From contig NC_081406.1 in the NCBI RefSeq assembly GCF_030272615.1, positions 211,394,997-211,458,996 on the forward strand: 64,000 nucleotides of DNA, given 5' to 3'. The position numbers and the translations under genes are program-made. The DNA is from Cryptomeria japonica. Taxonomy: Eukaryota; Streptophyta; Pinopsida; Cupressales; Cupressaceae. A model generated the notes under the pieces. That model searched no databases. It saw only the letters and a list, made by a program, of their open reading frames with translations, and was not told the DNA's origin. Of the stretch, positions 34,788 through 47,902 are shown one piece after another (position 1 is the first letter of the stretch; the number at the start of each line of letters is the position of its first letter).

Positions 34788-35606
34788 TGAAAGGAATTTA
34801 AGGTAGCAAAACAAATTCCTACATTAATTTGGAGAGGGGGGTTATGCAAAACTTTTTAGATCTTTATTTTAGTTACATAAGTTAAACAAAAATAACACAA
34901 ACAACATCCATACCATAACATAGTGATTTAGATGAGGAAAACCCTTTTAAGACAAAGACCCCACCCTCCAATATATTATTCAAATATCAAAAACGAAATA
35001 CAATATACTTATAGAACAAGCTTCTCACAAGAGTATCACCAAGTAGAAATCTAGAGGTAATTCAATAGTTATAAGATTCTTACACACAACCTTCGTCTTA
35101 TGTGCCTAATATATAGGAGATTCAGTACATGAAACCATCAAACGATATTACAAAACCGTGAGATAAAACAACCCAAAAAATGACACCTAATTTATCTATA
35201 ATACAAGATACCCTATGATGTGTCAAAACACACACCAAGACATGTAACTTCCTTTCACAACTCATTTATGTGTCCAACATGTTTTTATATATCCCATTTC
35301 AAGAAACCCAACTTTCGAAGACCATAACTTTTGATCTGAGAGTTTGGTTGATAAACCATTTGAAGTGTCAAAAGGCTTGTGAAGTGTTCTATCAAGGGAT
35401 AGCCGACTATGCTAGTTTTGATCACTTTCAAACCCCAAAAATAGAAACTTTCATATCTTCAAATCTAGTCATAATCTTACAACAAAAAATTATCGGCATG
35501 CTTATTTAGCGAGTCCATGTCTTTGGAGAAAATCATAGACCAATCTATGCTCAAATGTAAAATTAACCTTATGTAATTGCAAGGTTAAGATGCCATTTTT
35601 CTAATA
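34788..35606 (-). mobile_element. 5' LTR of Copia B
   Basis: The left half matches the partner LTR at 22791-23195. A segment of roughly 400 bp (about 35110-35560) is absent from the partner, so either this copy gained an insertion or the other lost it. Confidence 0.75.
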
Positions 35607-39195
<3,589 letters not shown>

Positions 39196-39325
39196 TGTGC
39201 AAGTTTTTGATCAACGTTCGGATCACACTTCATGATTTATCATTTTGATGATGGTGGATCAGGGAGTGTGACAAAATGATGGATCACGAAATTGATCTGA
39301 AATGTTGATCGAAAACTTACATGCA
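39196..39325. repeat. Imperfect 52/54-bp inverted repeat with 24-nt loop
   Basis: The left arm 39196-39247 and right arm 39272-39325 pair along nearly their full length. The arms share AAGTTTTTGATCAAC/GTTGATCGAAAACTT and CATTTTG/CAAAATG ends, and several differences are G-U compatible. The hairpin is about 130 nt overall. It lies 250-380 bp beyond the stop codon of the GRAS gene. It could be a miRNA-type foldback, a small MITE or a structured 3' UTR. Confidence 0.8.
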
Positions 39326-39573
39326 ATATCAAACAAGATTACAATTTACCAAAAAATCCATGCACTCAAGATCAATTTTGTTCCATGCAAAGGAAATATA
39401 TAGTATGTCAGATCATAACATTTTATATTAGGGTTGTTGCTGTAAGGAATTTATGTGGAGTTCCTTACATATTTACAGTTAACATTTCTTTACATTGATG
39501 GAACTTGTGTGGAAATTGGCTTGTGCCTAGTCTCCAGCATTCTGAATAACTTTACTTACAACATTAAAGTAGG

Positions 39574-41259
39574 TCAGATTTCTTCGAGGCAAATATAATT
39601 TGTTGGTTTCCAAGTGGAAACAGACATTAATGGAGTAGATTGCCAGAGTAGAAGTAGCTGATTTTTGTCATCCATTTGCACTCTGTAACGCTCTCCTTCT
39701 TGGGCCATAATCTTTGCATTCAATTTGCTTTTGTTGCTTATATTGTCTTCAGCAAAGCCACATCGCAGTGGGATATCCACCACTTTGTTAAATTCCCCAT
39801 CTTCCTCTGACAAATGATGAATGGGCCTGCATGCCATTGGAGCCATGAATAAGCGTTCCATTGTTGTTCTTGCAGAACCATATTGCTCTGACAATCCTGC
39901 TTCCATGGAGTCAAACAGTGCACATAGATTCTTCAGACATTGGGTAAAACGCTCTAACAAATTGATCTTTTTATGAGCTAGAAGTCCACTGGGTCCTGTG
40001 CCCAAGGTCAAGATAACTGGATTCAAGTGGTGTGCTCCTTCAAGGAATTCTGATAGCTTCCTTGGACTGTGCTCCAACATATGTGGTAATTCCCACATAC
40101 AATTCACTGCCACCATTTCATCACCACTGCAACTTAAATTGTCTTCCAGATTTTCCAATTGGGTTTCTTGGAAAGAAAATGGAATACCCAATGAGCATGC
40201 ATACTCAGACAATCTCCTTCCAGTTTCTTTGCCAGAGAATGAAACTTGTCCTAAACCACTACCACCACCATGATCATGATCATCATTATCCCATTTGACA
40301 GCTGTAATCTTGAGGTGGCGAATTTTGTATTTTTCACTCTTCAAGGCTTCCATCAATGGAGGCCACTGCAGGCCCTCCATTATGTCAAAATCAAGTATAT
40401 GCAGTCCCTGTGCTTGAGCAGGGATGGCTTCCAAAATGCTCTGGTTGGCAGTGAAATGAGCAAACCTGATATAAGGATATACTTGATTTAGTAATCTAAA
40501 AGCCCCCAGATAATTGGGATCTTTAGTACTTTTCAAGACCTTGAACATATGCTCCTCCATACCATCTCCACCAACTGAACAATAAAGCCTCTGTTCAAGG
40601 GACTGAGTAAGATAATATGAAACCCTCTCCATGGTTGTCCCAGTTGGAGAAACCAATTCTTTCAACCTGCAAAGTATAGCCTCAACAAGATCATGGGCTC
40701 CATCTGAAATAGCTTCTGCACAGGCAATCAGAAGATGTACAAGCCCTAGTCCCCTGTATTCTGCTGAATCACTCTTGTACAGAGTTAAGGCAGCAGCTTG
40801 AGCTGGCCAGTAGCACTCAACAGAGGCTGATGTATTTCCTACACTATAATCTTCTTCAACTACGCAAGAATCATCTCTGCTATCTTCACAGAACACATCA
40901 GAATCCATCATTATTTCATCACTCTGATCTGGGAGCTCTAAAACATCCAGTAAATTGCCTTCCATGGAAGAAAACTCAACTGATTCATTCAAAGGCTTTA
41001 CATTTGGAATCAAACTCAAATCTGAGAAAATCTCATCATGAGGCACTAAATCTTCATCTCTACCCTCATGTAGTATCTCTGTAATTTGCATTAAACCCTC
41101 TCCCGATCTATCTTCTTCAAACAGTAGATTGTTCCATGGGGGCAATAAAAGAACATCCTCATTAAAATCTACTGTACTGATAAATGAGGCCTTCCAACAA
41201 TCTGATTCTTTGTGATCATACCCATATTCCCATTGCTGTATTTTGCTCTCCTCCATCAT
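39574..41259 (-). CDS. GRAS-family transcription factor, NSP2-like
   Basis: Intronless ORF of 561 aa from ATG at 41259 (a second ATG follows at 41256). The frame opens further upstream only with a TTG codon. Residues 1 to about 165 are an acidic, variable N-terminus. The GRAS domain follows: a leucine-heptad region beginning GLGLVHLLIACAEAI (about 171), FAHFTANQSILEAI (266-279), the VHIID-type core LHILDFDIMEGLQW (286-299), the second leucine-rich region and PFYRE-type region (about 345-480), and the SAW region with LLLLW (535-539) and VSTW (547-550). The FTANQ motif and the DFDIMEGLQW core match the NSP2 branch, whose angiosperm members act in strigolactone and symbiosis signalling. GRAS proteins are nuclear regulators, often paired with another GRAS protein. 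Full length, no defects, the only intact host gene here. The NSP2 assignment is by motif recall. Confidence 0.88.
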   Translation of the reverse strand: MMEESKIQQWEYGYDHKESDCWKASFISTVDFNEDVLLLPPWNNLLFEEDRSGEGLMQITEILHEGRDEDLVPHDEIFSDLSLIPNVKPLNESVEFSSMEGNLLDVLELPDQSDEIMMDSDVFCEDSRDDSCVVEEDYSVGNTSASVECYWPAQAAALTLYKSDSAEYRGLGLVHLLIACAEAISDGAHDLVEAILCRLKELVSPTGTTMERVSYYLTQSLEQRLYCSVGGDGMEEHMFKVLKSTKDPNYLGAFRLLNQVYPYIRFAHFTANQSILEAIPAQAQGLHILDFDIMEGLQWPPLMEALKSEKYKIRHLKITAVKWDNDDHDHGGGSGLGQVSFSGKETGRRLSEYACSLGIPFSFQETQLENLEDNLSCSGDEMVAVNCMWELPHMLEHSPRKLSEFLEGAHHLNPVILTLGTGPSGLLAHKKINLLERFTQCLKNLCALFDSMEAGLSEQYGSARTTMERLFMAPMACRPIHHLSEEDGEFNKVVDIPLRCGFAEDNISNKSKLNAKIMAQEGERYRVQMDDKNQLLLLWQSTPLMSVSTWKPTNYICLEEI

Positions 41260-41711
41260 GAAACAAGATTGAGCACTCAAGAAATAGTGGCCAAACCAAT
41301 TTATATCTAGTGTCAAATGGGTTTTATGATGTAATTTCAAAGCAAAAGAATTCTGATGTAATTAATCTTCTTCAATTCTTATTAGTTTCTAGGTGATCTA
41401 TTTTAGCTTAACCAAAGATATACGCTGTTGAAATTTGACTGTTATACAACTTGTAATTTGCAGAGTTCTCTTGAGATAATTTATAAAACCCATAATTTGA
41501 GTTGCTTAAACACAAGCGTATGAAATTGAAGTTTGACTTGTTTGTCGAGTTTAGAATTTAAAGATTTTCGGACTGTTTGATCATTAAATTGGGTGATGTT
41601 TAAGTTAAAGTATAGTATGTAAATATGAAAGCAAATATTGTTGTTATATTTCTAAATCTTTAAAGGTAAAGTCTAAATAAACGTGTTTTGATTTTTTATT
41701 TGAAATGTGGT

Positions 41712-41773
41712 GTTTTTGTTCAAAGTATTTTTCAACAAGGTTTAATGTAATCATCATAAGTATCTTGATGTTT
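41712..41773. repeat. Direct repeat copy 1 upstream of the GRAS gene
   Basis: Contains ATTTTTCAACAAGGTTTAAT then GTAATCATCATAAGTATCTTG. Repeated with a 2-bp insertion and few changes at 41945-42010. Confidence 0.85.
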
Positions 41774-41944
41774 TATTATTATTACTATTTTTAACATTAT
41801 CTTAACATTCAAATTATTAATTTTTAATGATTATATGCTACTATTTAGTTGTAGGCTATTGTTTAGCTATTCAAATCATTACATTTTCACAATATTGAGA
41901 TAAATAAATATTCTATCTAATTATTCACCTTTAATTTGGAGTAT

Positions 41945-42010
41945 GTTTTTTTTGTTCTAAATATTTTTCAACAAGGTTTAATGTAATCATCATATAAGTA
42001 TCTTGAAGTT
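41945..42010. repeat. Direct repeat copy 2 upstream of the GRAS gene
   Basis: Same orientation as 41712-41773, about 235 bp away, with high identity. The sequence between is AT-rich. Possibly LTR or TIR relics of a small element. Confidence 0.85.
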
Positions 42011-42142
42011 CTGTTATTCATTAATTTTTTGTTAACGTTATTATTTTATTTGACATATATATACTAATTGTTTATCTCAACATTCTAACCATTTAGTTAT
42101 ATGCCACCATTTAAGTATTCAACGTTAAAACCATTAATTTTT

Positions 42143-42346
42143 GGTGTTCACCCTTGGCTTGAATGGTTGGTAAGGTTGCTAAGGCTTTGGGTTCTTGCCA
42201 TGTAGTTTCAAGGTTGATTTACTTGGTTGTTGGCATGATCAAGCCAGATCTGCAGCTCAAGGTGGTTACAAGGTGGGGGGGCTCACCCTATCTTGAGCTA
42301 AGCTCCAAGTCGCTAGGCTACACTACCAATTCCCTTGAAAAAAAAA
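42143..42346 (+). mobile_element. tRNA-derived SINE candidate with A9 tail
   Basis: The head has A-box-like TGGCTTGAATGG (42155-42166) and B-box-like GGTTGATTTAC (42212-42222), a body without ORF, and ends in nine A's (42338-42346). The boxes are degenerate and no clear target-site duplication was found. A chance match is possible. Confidence 0.4.
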
Positions 42347-42374
42347 CTATTTGTAACATTTTCATCCTTATATG

Positions 42375-43101
42375 TGATGCAAGAGCATCCTTGGTTCATT
42401 GACAATCTTGCATCAACCAAAAAAATTCACTCCGGACCCCTCCAAGTTGCTCATTTTTAGTGTCGAGCTGGATTTAGCGTGTAGACATGTTCTTGTACCT
42501 TGATCCTAGATCTCAGCTCATTTGAATATTTTTCCGACAGGATTTCGCTTTTGGAATGTCTGGCAATTTTCAGTTTCCAGACCAGTTTGAACCTTAACGG
42601 CTAGATGGTGTTTTCATATCTTGCGGAGCCGATTGGCACTTTAGATGATGTTCCCATACGCTTGTCCGACCTTCCTTTTGGTCTGCATTTCATTTCAATT
42701 CTTTTCCTGAGGATTTTCTTCATGCTTGGGGCTGACCTATTTGCACGTTACACTTTCCCGACTTGGGGCTTGTAATCTTTCTTTGGTCAACCTAGATATA
42801 TTCCAGATGCTATATATTGATGTATTAGATCCTATACTAGTAGTTAGAGACAATAGATGATGATCCGATAGATATAGATCAAATTTTGAACATCTCTTGG
42901 GTTCTGGATTGTATGTTCTGTAATCAGGCCTGTTAGCTTGTTTGTAGCATGGATGTTGCTAGCTAGTTGTACTTGAATTCATAATATAATCAAGGACGAA
43001 TCTGGCATTCTCTCTATTCTGTGTTGTTGTTTTTGTTGTATTGATCTTGCTACATGGTCCAAATAGCTCTTTTTGAGGACCCTCCTGCCATGGCTGCGTT
43101 A
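42375..43101 (+). mobile_element. 5' LTR of gypsy D
   Basis: Runs from TGATGCAAGAGCATCC to GGCTGCGTTA. Matches the 3' LTR at 56298-57086 along its length. Confidence 0.9.
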
Positions 43102-43103
43102 GT

Positions 43104-43115
43104 TGGTATCAGAGC
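43104..43115 (+). promoter_or_regulatory. Primer-binding site of gypsy D
   Basis: TGGTATCAGAGC, initiator tRNA-Met type, two bases after the 5' LTR. Confidence 0.9.
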
Positions 43116-43210
43116 GAAGATTCTTCATCCAGGAAGATTGTGTCTTGTTGAAACTTATTGTATGGTGTTGGATTGTGGATCCAGCTTGCAACTATAGAGG
43201 ACTTGTCTAA

Positions 43211-46200
43211 ATGGCGCCAAGAGTTAATATTAGAGGTGGAGCATGAAGAGATGCAAATCGACAGTGATGGATATGTTGAGACAGATTGTAGCTCGATTGG
43301 AAGCTGTCAAAACGGAGTAGAGAAGAGGTAGACATATTGAGGATGTAAGCGAAGATGAAGAAGAAGAAGAAGTGGGAGTGGGAGACGTAGGAGCAAATCC
43401 ACCGACAATCAATCTGAATGAAGAGAGGTTCATAAGAGCCTTTACAAGATCGAATACTAAACTACATTTTAACCCACCGGACTATGATGGCGAGTTAGAT
43501 TCAGATGAATTGCTCAATTGGATTGTGGGGATGGAGAAATATTTTGATTTTGAAAAGACAAGTGAAGATAAAATGGTGAGCTACACTTTTACAAAGTTGA
43601 AAGGACATGCATCGCTATGGTGGGAACATTTGCAGACAGATAGACAGAGAAGAGGCAAGGAGAAAATTAAATCTTGGGATAGGAAAGAGAAGTTCTTGGA
43701 AAATTATCAAGTGAATTTGTTCTGGAAGTTGCAAACTTGAAGTAGGAGTCTAGTGTGAGGGAGTACACTGAAGAATTCTACAAGTTGAACATCAGATCGA
43801 GTCATGCAGAGGATGGCATTGAATAGATTGTGAGGTATATCAATGGATTGTGGATGTCTATACAGGAGGAGATCAGTTTAATCAAGTTGTAGAGTATGGA
43901 AGAGGCTTACCGATACGCCTTGAAGGCTGAGGAAAAGTTGAACAAAAGACATGAGCATAGACAAAGAGGAAGAGGAGGAAAATTTGAAAGAGGCAGAACA
44001 TATACTAGAAGTGGAAGACCTTTTGCAGAGTAGAACAAAGGCAAGGAAGAAGGCAAAGATGATAATTCACACTGAAGAGATGATAGAAACTTTTACCGGA
44101 ATGGTGGACAGAGTGGCTACCAGAATAAGGGTTATAAGAGAGATGAAAAGAGGAAGTTTGGAGGAACTTTTTTTAAGTGCAGAGAAGGAGGACACCGAAC
44201 TTTTGAATGTAAACAAGGTAATTCAAATAGGAGAATAGAGAATAGTGGAAGAATTGCTTTTGCTAAGGAGGAACCTATCGGATCCCTAAATAAACTTGAA
44301 GATGGAGAAGCCTTGATGATAAGGAGAACCCTATGTCTGAATGAAATAGACCAGGAACCATTGCACAGGAAGAATTTGTTTTAGACAAGGTGTAAGGTTG
44401 AAGGTAAGTGTTGCAAAGTCATAATTGATAGTGGTAGTTCGGATAATTTATCTTCAAAGGAGTTGGTGAACATGTTGAAGCTGCAGAGGATGAAACACCC
44501 GAAACCCTACCAGATAGCATGGATTCATGATGATCATAAGGTACTGGTGAGTGAACTCTGTTTGGTAAAAATTAAGATTGGATCCTACCATGATGAAGTT
44601 CTGTGTGATATTATGCCTATGGATGTATGTCATATCTTATTAGGAAGACCTTGGTAGTATGATAGACAAGCATTGAATGATGGAAGGAAGAACACATATA
44701 CTATTGTTGCAAATGGGATGAAACAAACTTTGTTGCCTTTGGAAGAGATTCATAAGAGTGAGATTTGTACAAATGTGAGAATTTGCTTGGTTGATGGACG
44801 AAATTTTTTGGATGGTTTGAGGAGTGAAAATGTGTGCTATGCGTTAATCCCTAAGAAGTTTGATTTGAAACCAGAAGAGGAACAACTGAAAGAGATAAAT
44901 AAGTTGCTGACAGAATATGAAGACATAATTTCAGATAACATTCCTAATGGATTGCCACCTATGACGAGTATTAGTCATTGTATGGATTTGATTCCTAGAG
45001 CTAGTTTTCCTAATAAAGTTTCACACCAGATGACACCAACAAAGAATGAAGAACTGGATAGATAAGTATAGGAGTTGTTGAGGAAAGGTTTGATAAGGGA
45101 AAGCTTGATCCCTTGTGCAGTCCTTGCTGTGTTAGCACCTAAGAAAGATGGAGAGTGGATAATTTGTATTGACTCTAGAGCCATAAACCAGATCACAGTG
45201 AAGTACAGGTTTCCTTTGCCTAGGATGGATGACATAAGGGTTGTTTGAGTGGAGCCAAATATTTTACAAAGATAGATTTGAAGAGTGGATACCATCGGAT
45301 CAAGATCAAAGATGGAGATGAGTGGAAGACTGCATTCAAGACAAATGAAGGATTGTATGAATGGTTGGTGATGCCTTTTGGACTAACTAATGCACCGAGT
45401 ACTTTCATGAGGTTGATGAATGAGGTATTGAAGAGATTCTTGGGTAAGTTTGTGATTGTGTATTTGGATGATGTTTTGATTTTTAGTAAGACAAAAGAGG
45501 AGCATTTGAGACAAGTTTTGCAGAGGTTGAGAGAAGAGAAATTGTTGATAAACCTTAAGAAGTGTAGTTTCATGAAGGAAGAACTAGTATATTTGGGATT
45601 TTTGATATCTGCAGATGGATTGAAGATAGACCTAGAGAAAGTAAAAACAATTATTGAATGGCCTACACCAAAAAACATTGGAGAGGTAAGATCATTTCAT
45701 GGATTGGTTAGCTTCTACTAGAAGTTCATTAGGAATTTTAGTTTGGTTTGTAGCCCTATGACTGAGACAATGAGAGGAGACCGGAAGGATTTTAGATGGA
45801 CATCTGGAGCAAACGAAAGTTTTGAGTTGTTGAAGCAGAAAGTGATAGAGCAACATGTGTTAGCCCTATTGGATTTCAACAGTATTTCAAGTAGATTGTG
45901 ATGCAAGTGGGAATGGAATTGGATCAATATTAAGTTAGGAAAGAAGACCAGTATCCTACTTCAGTGAAAAGTTGAATGATGCAAGGAGAATATATTCAAT
46001 GTATGATTAGGATTTCTATGTCATAATTAGAGCATTGAAGAAGTGGAGACATTATTTGTTGCCTAAGGAGTTTGTGTTGTATACAAATCATCAATGATTG
46101 TAGTATTTGAATAGTCAAGGTAAGTTGAACCAAAGGCACATGAGATGGGTTGAGTTCATGCAAAGTTATACTTTTATTTTGAAACATAGGAGTGCAAAAT

Positions 46201-46286
46201 CAAACAGGGTTGCTGATGCCTTGAGTAGGAGAAGAAATTTGTTGACCAAAATGAGAATTGGAGTAATGGGATTTGATGAGTTGAAG
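43211..46286 (+). pseudogene. Gypsy D gag-protease-reverse transcriptase-RNase H, broken
   Basis: ATG at 43211 meets an early stop. The Gag core is at about 43400-43740 (PPDYDGELDSDELLNWIVGM; HASLWWEHLQ). A frameshift near 43730 leads to a basic tail and a damaged zinc knuckle (FKCREGGHRTFEC, first Cys lost, near 44178). The protease keeps IIDSGSSDNLSS (44424). Reverse transcriptase begins at [20 protein letters not shown] (45125) and continues from 45245 with [13 protein letters not shown] and the catalytic YLDD (about 45462). RNase H follows, with DCDASGNGIGSI (45895) and a NRVADALSRR end (46203). At least eight stops plus frameshifts break it. The YLDD box is intact but the protein is not. 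Confidence 0.88.
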
Positions 46287-47833
46287 TGTTGGAATGTTTG
46301 TCATAACTGATGCAGAATGATGATTGAACCGGTAAAAGACTATTTGTGATGACATTGTGATGAAGAGATTGAAATTGCATGATTGATGACTTTGATCAGT
46401 TATTTGTGTTGTCATTGATGGTAACTAATGTTTATTCATGACTACTGATGTTTATTTATGTTGTATTTTTTCATCTAAATGTTTTTGGTCTACCAGAGAG
46501 AGCTTCCCGGTAAAGAATCAAGAAACTAGGAATTAGGACCTTAACCGATAAACAAGGAAATATTTTGATTTTATCTGGCGATTGGTGATGATTGAGGCTT
46601 TGTGGTTTGGAATGTGAGTTTTTATCATTGTAACATGTATTTGATCGGAACCGCATCATGTTGTGACAACTGGAAGTTATGTTTATAATATATGTTGAGT
46701 TTTTGCTAGGGTTTAAGAAAGGTTTAAGGACCGGTAAAGAATTCTCTTAACCGGTAATCATTTTTGGTTTGGCAGTGATCTACATCAAGTTTACATGTTG
46801 GTGACGATGTGGCATAACGTGTGTGAAGTGTTTGAGTTATATTTTGGCATGATCAAGATGGAATTTATTGGGAATGTGCAAAGTGCTTAGCGAAATGTGC
46901 TAAGGGTTTGACTTTATATCAGATTGAGTTGTTGTGATGAGTTATGACCACTCAATGATTGATATTAATTTATAATTGATTGTAATGATCCATATGATGA
47001 TCTGTAATGAGTTGTAAAGATATGTGATGATCTATGTTGTAAGACTTAGGGTTCTGTAACCGACTAATTTGTAAAGGTTATTTAGGCTGGTTGGTATAGT
47101 TGATATTTTTTGTGTCGATGATTTTGAGAAGTGTGTAAAGCCAAACCGAGGTGTGAGAAGATCTACCAGAGTGTTGCAGACTTAGAGCATAATTGGATCT
47201 GATCAAGCAAGCAGTTGAGTGCTATACACATACAATTCACTATTGTTCCCTAGCAGTTGCAGCAGACAAAATCCCTTAACCGGGTAGGTTCTAGCAGGCC
47301 TTACATTGTAAATCCCCTAACAAGGTGACTCAACATATGAGTTCTAAATCCTCTTGCAAGGTTGATCCTAATAGGTAAAAGCTCCTAACAGGGCTGAGGT
47401 AAATCCGTTAATCGGGTGACTCCTAACAAGGTCTACTCCTAACATGGCATCTTTGTAAGATCCTAATCGGGCTAGGCTCCTAATATGGTGCATTCCGAAA
47501 GAGTGCAAAATTCTTGTAGGTACCAATTCCCACTGTGGTTTTTCCCTATTTGGGTTTCCACATGAAAATCATGGTGTTCATATGGTGAATATTTTGATGT
47601 GATGTTATGATTTACTTTTAGTTTATGCATGGTTAATTAACACTTAGTGAGAAGCATTGATATATCAGTTTAACAGATGATTATCAACAGATATTGGTAT
47701 TGGTAAATGGATTTGTTATTGGTTTATGTTTGATTTGGTGAATATTTGATAAGTTTAAGTTTCAGTTTTTCAAGTGTTGTTAATATAGATTCACCCCCCC
47801 TCTCAATCTTAACCAGATCCTCTAATATTAACA
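46287..47833 (+). mobile_element. 5' LTR of Copia E
   Basis: 1,547 bp, from TGTTGGAATGTTTG to ATATTAACA. Contains many TAACAGG/TAACCGG-like words (about 47280-47480) and the CCCACTGTGGTTTTTCCC block near 47545. Confidence 0.88.
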
Positions 47834-47835
47834 AT

Positions 47836-47847
47836 TGGTATCAGAGC
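47836..47847 (+). promoter_or_regulatory. Primer-binding site of Copia E
   Basis: TGGTATCAGAGC, two bases after the LTR. Confidence 0.9.
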
Positions 47848-47902
47848 ATTGGTCCTCTATGTGCAGAAAGTCTAACAACTTGAAGGAAAAATCCCATGAA
47901 AG

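Larger units (their letters stand above)
22791..35606 (-). mobile_element. Copia LTR retrotransposon B, split by element C
   Basis: On the minus strand the 5' LTR is 34788-35606 and the 3' LTR is 22791-23195. The primer-binding site is at 34774-34785. Protein order (minus strand) is zinc-knuckle trace, protease, pre-integrase, integrase, reverse transcriptase, RNase H: the Copia order. Element C (25517-33167) interrupts the end of the integrase region, and the reading continues on both sides of it. Without the insert the element is about 5.2 kb. Most of gag is missing, because only about 350 bp separates the primer site from the protease. No clear target-site duplication remains. Confidence 0.85.
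41260..42142. other. Upstream region of the GRAS gene
   Basis: No other gene. A minus-strand TATAAAT lies at 41485-41479, about 220 bp before the ATG, and is a possible TATA box. Two direct repeats of about 60 bp lie at 41712-41773 and 41945-42010. Confidence 0.45.

Noticed and set aside
40740..40790. miR171-type target site in the GRAS gene
   Set aside because: Only a run of about nine bases looked similar to miR171h-type sequence; no convincing full-length complement was seen.
39574..41340. Longer GRAS start at 41340 (588 codons)
   Set aside because: That codon is TTG; the first in-frame ATG is at 41259 and begins a plausible N-terminus.
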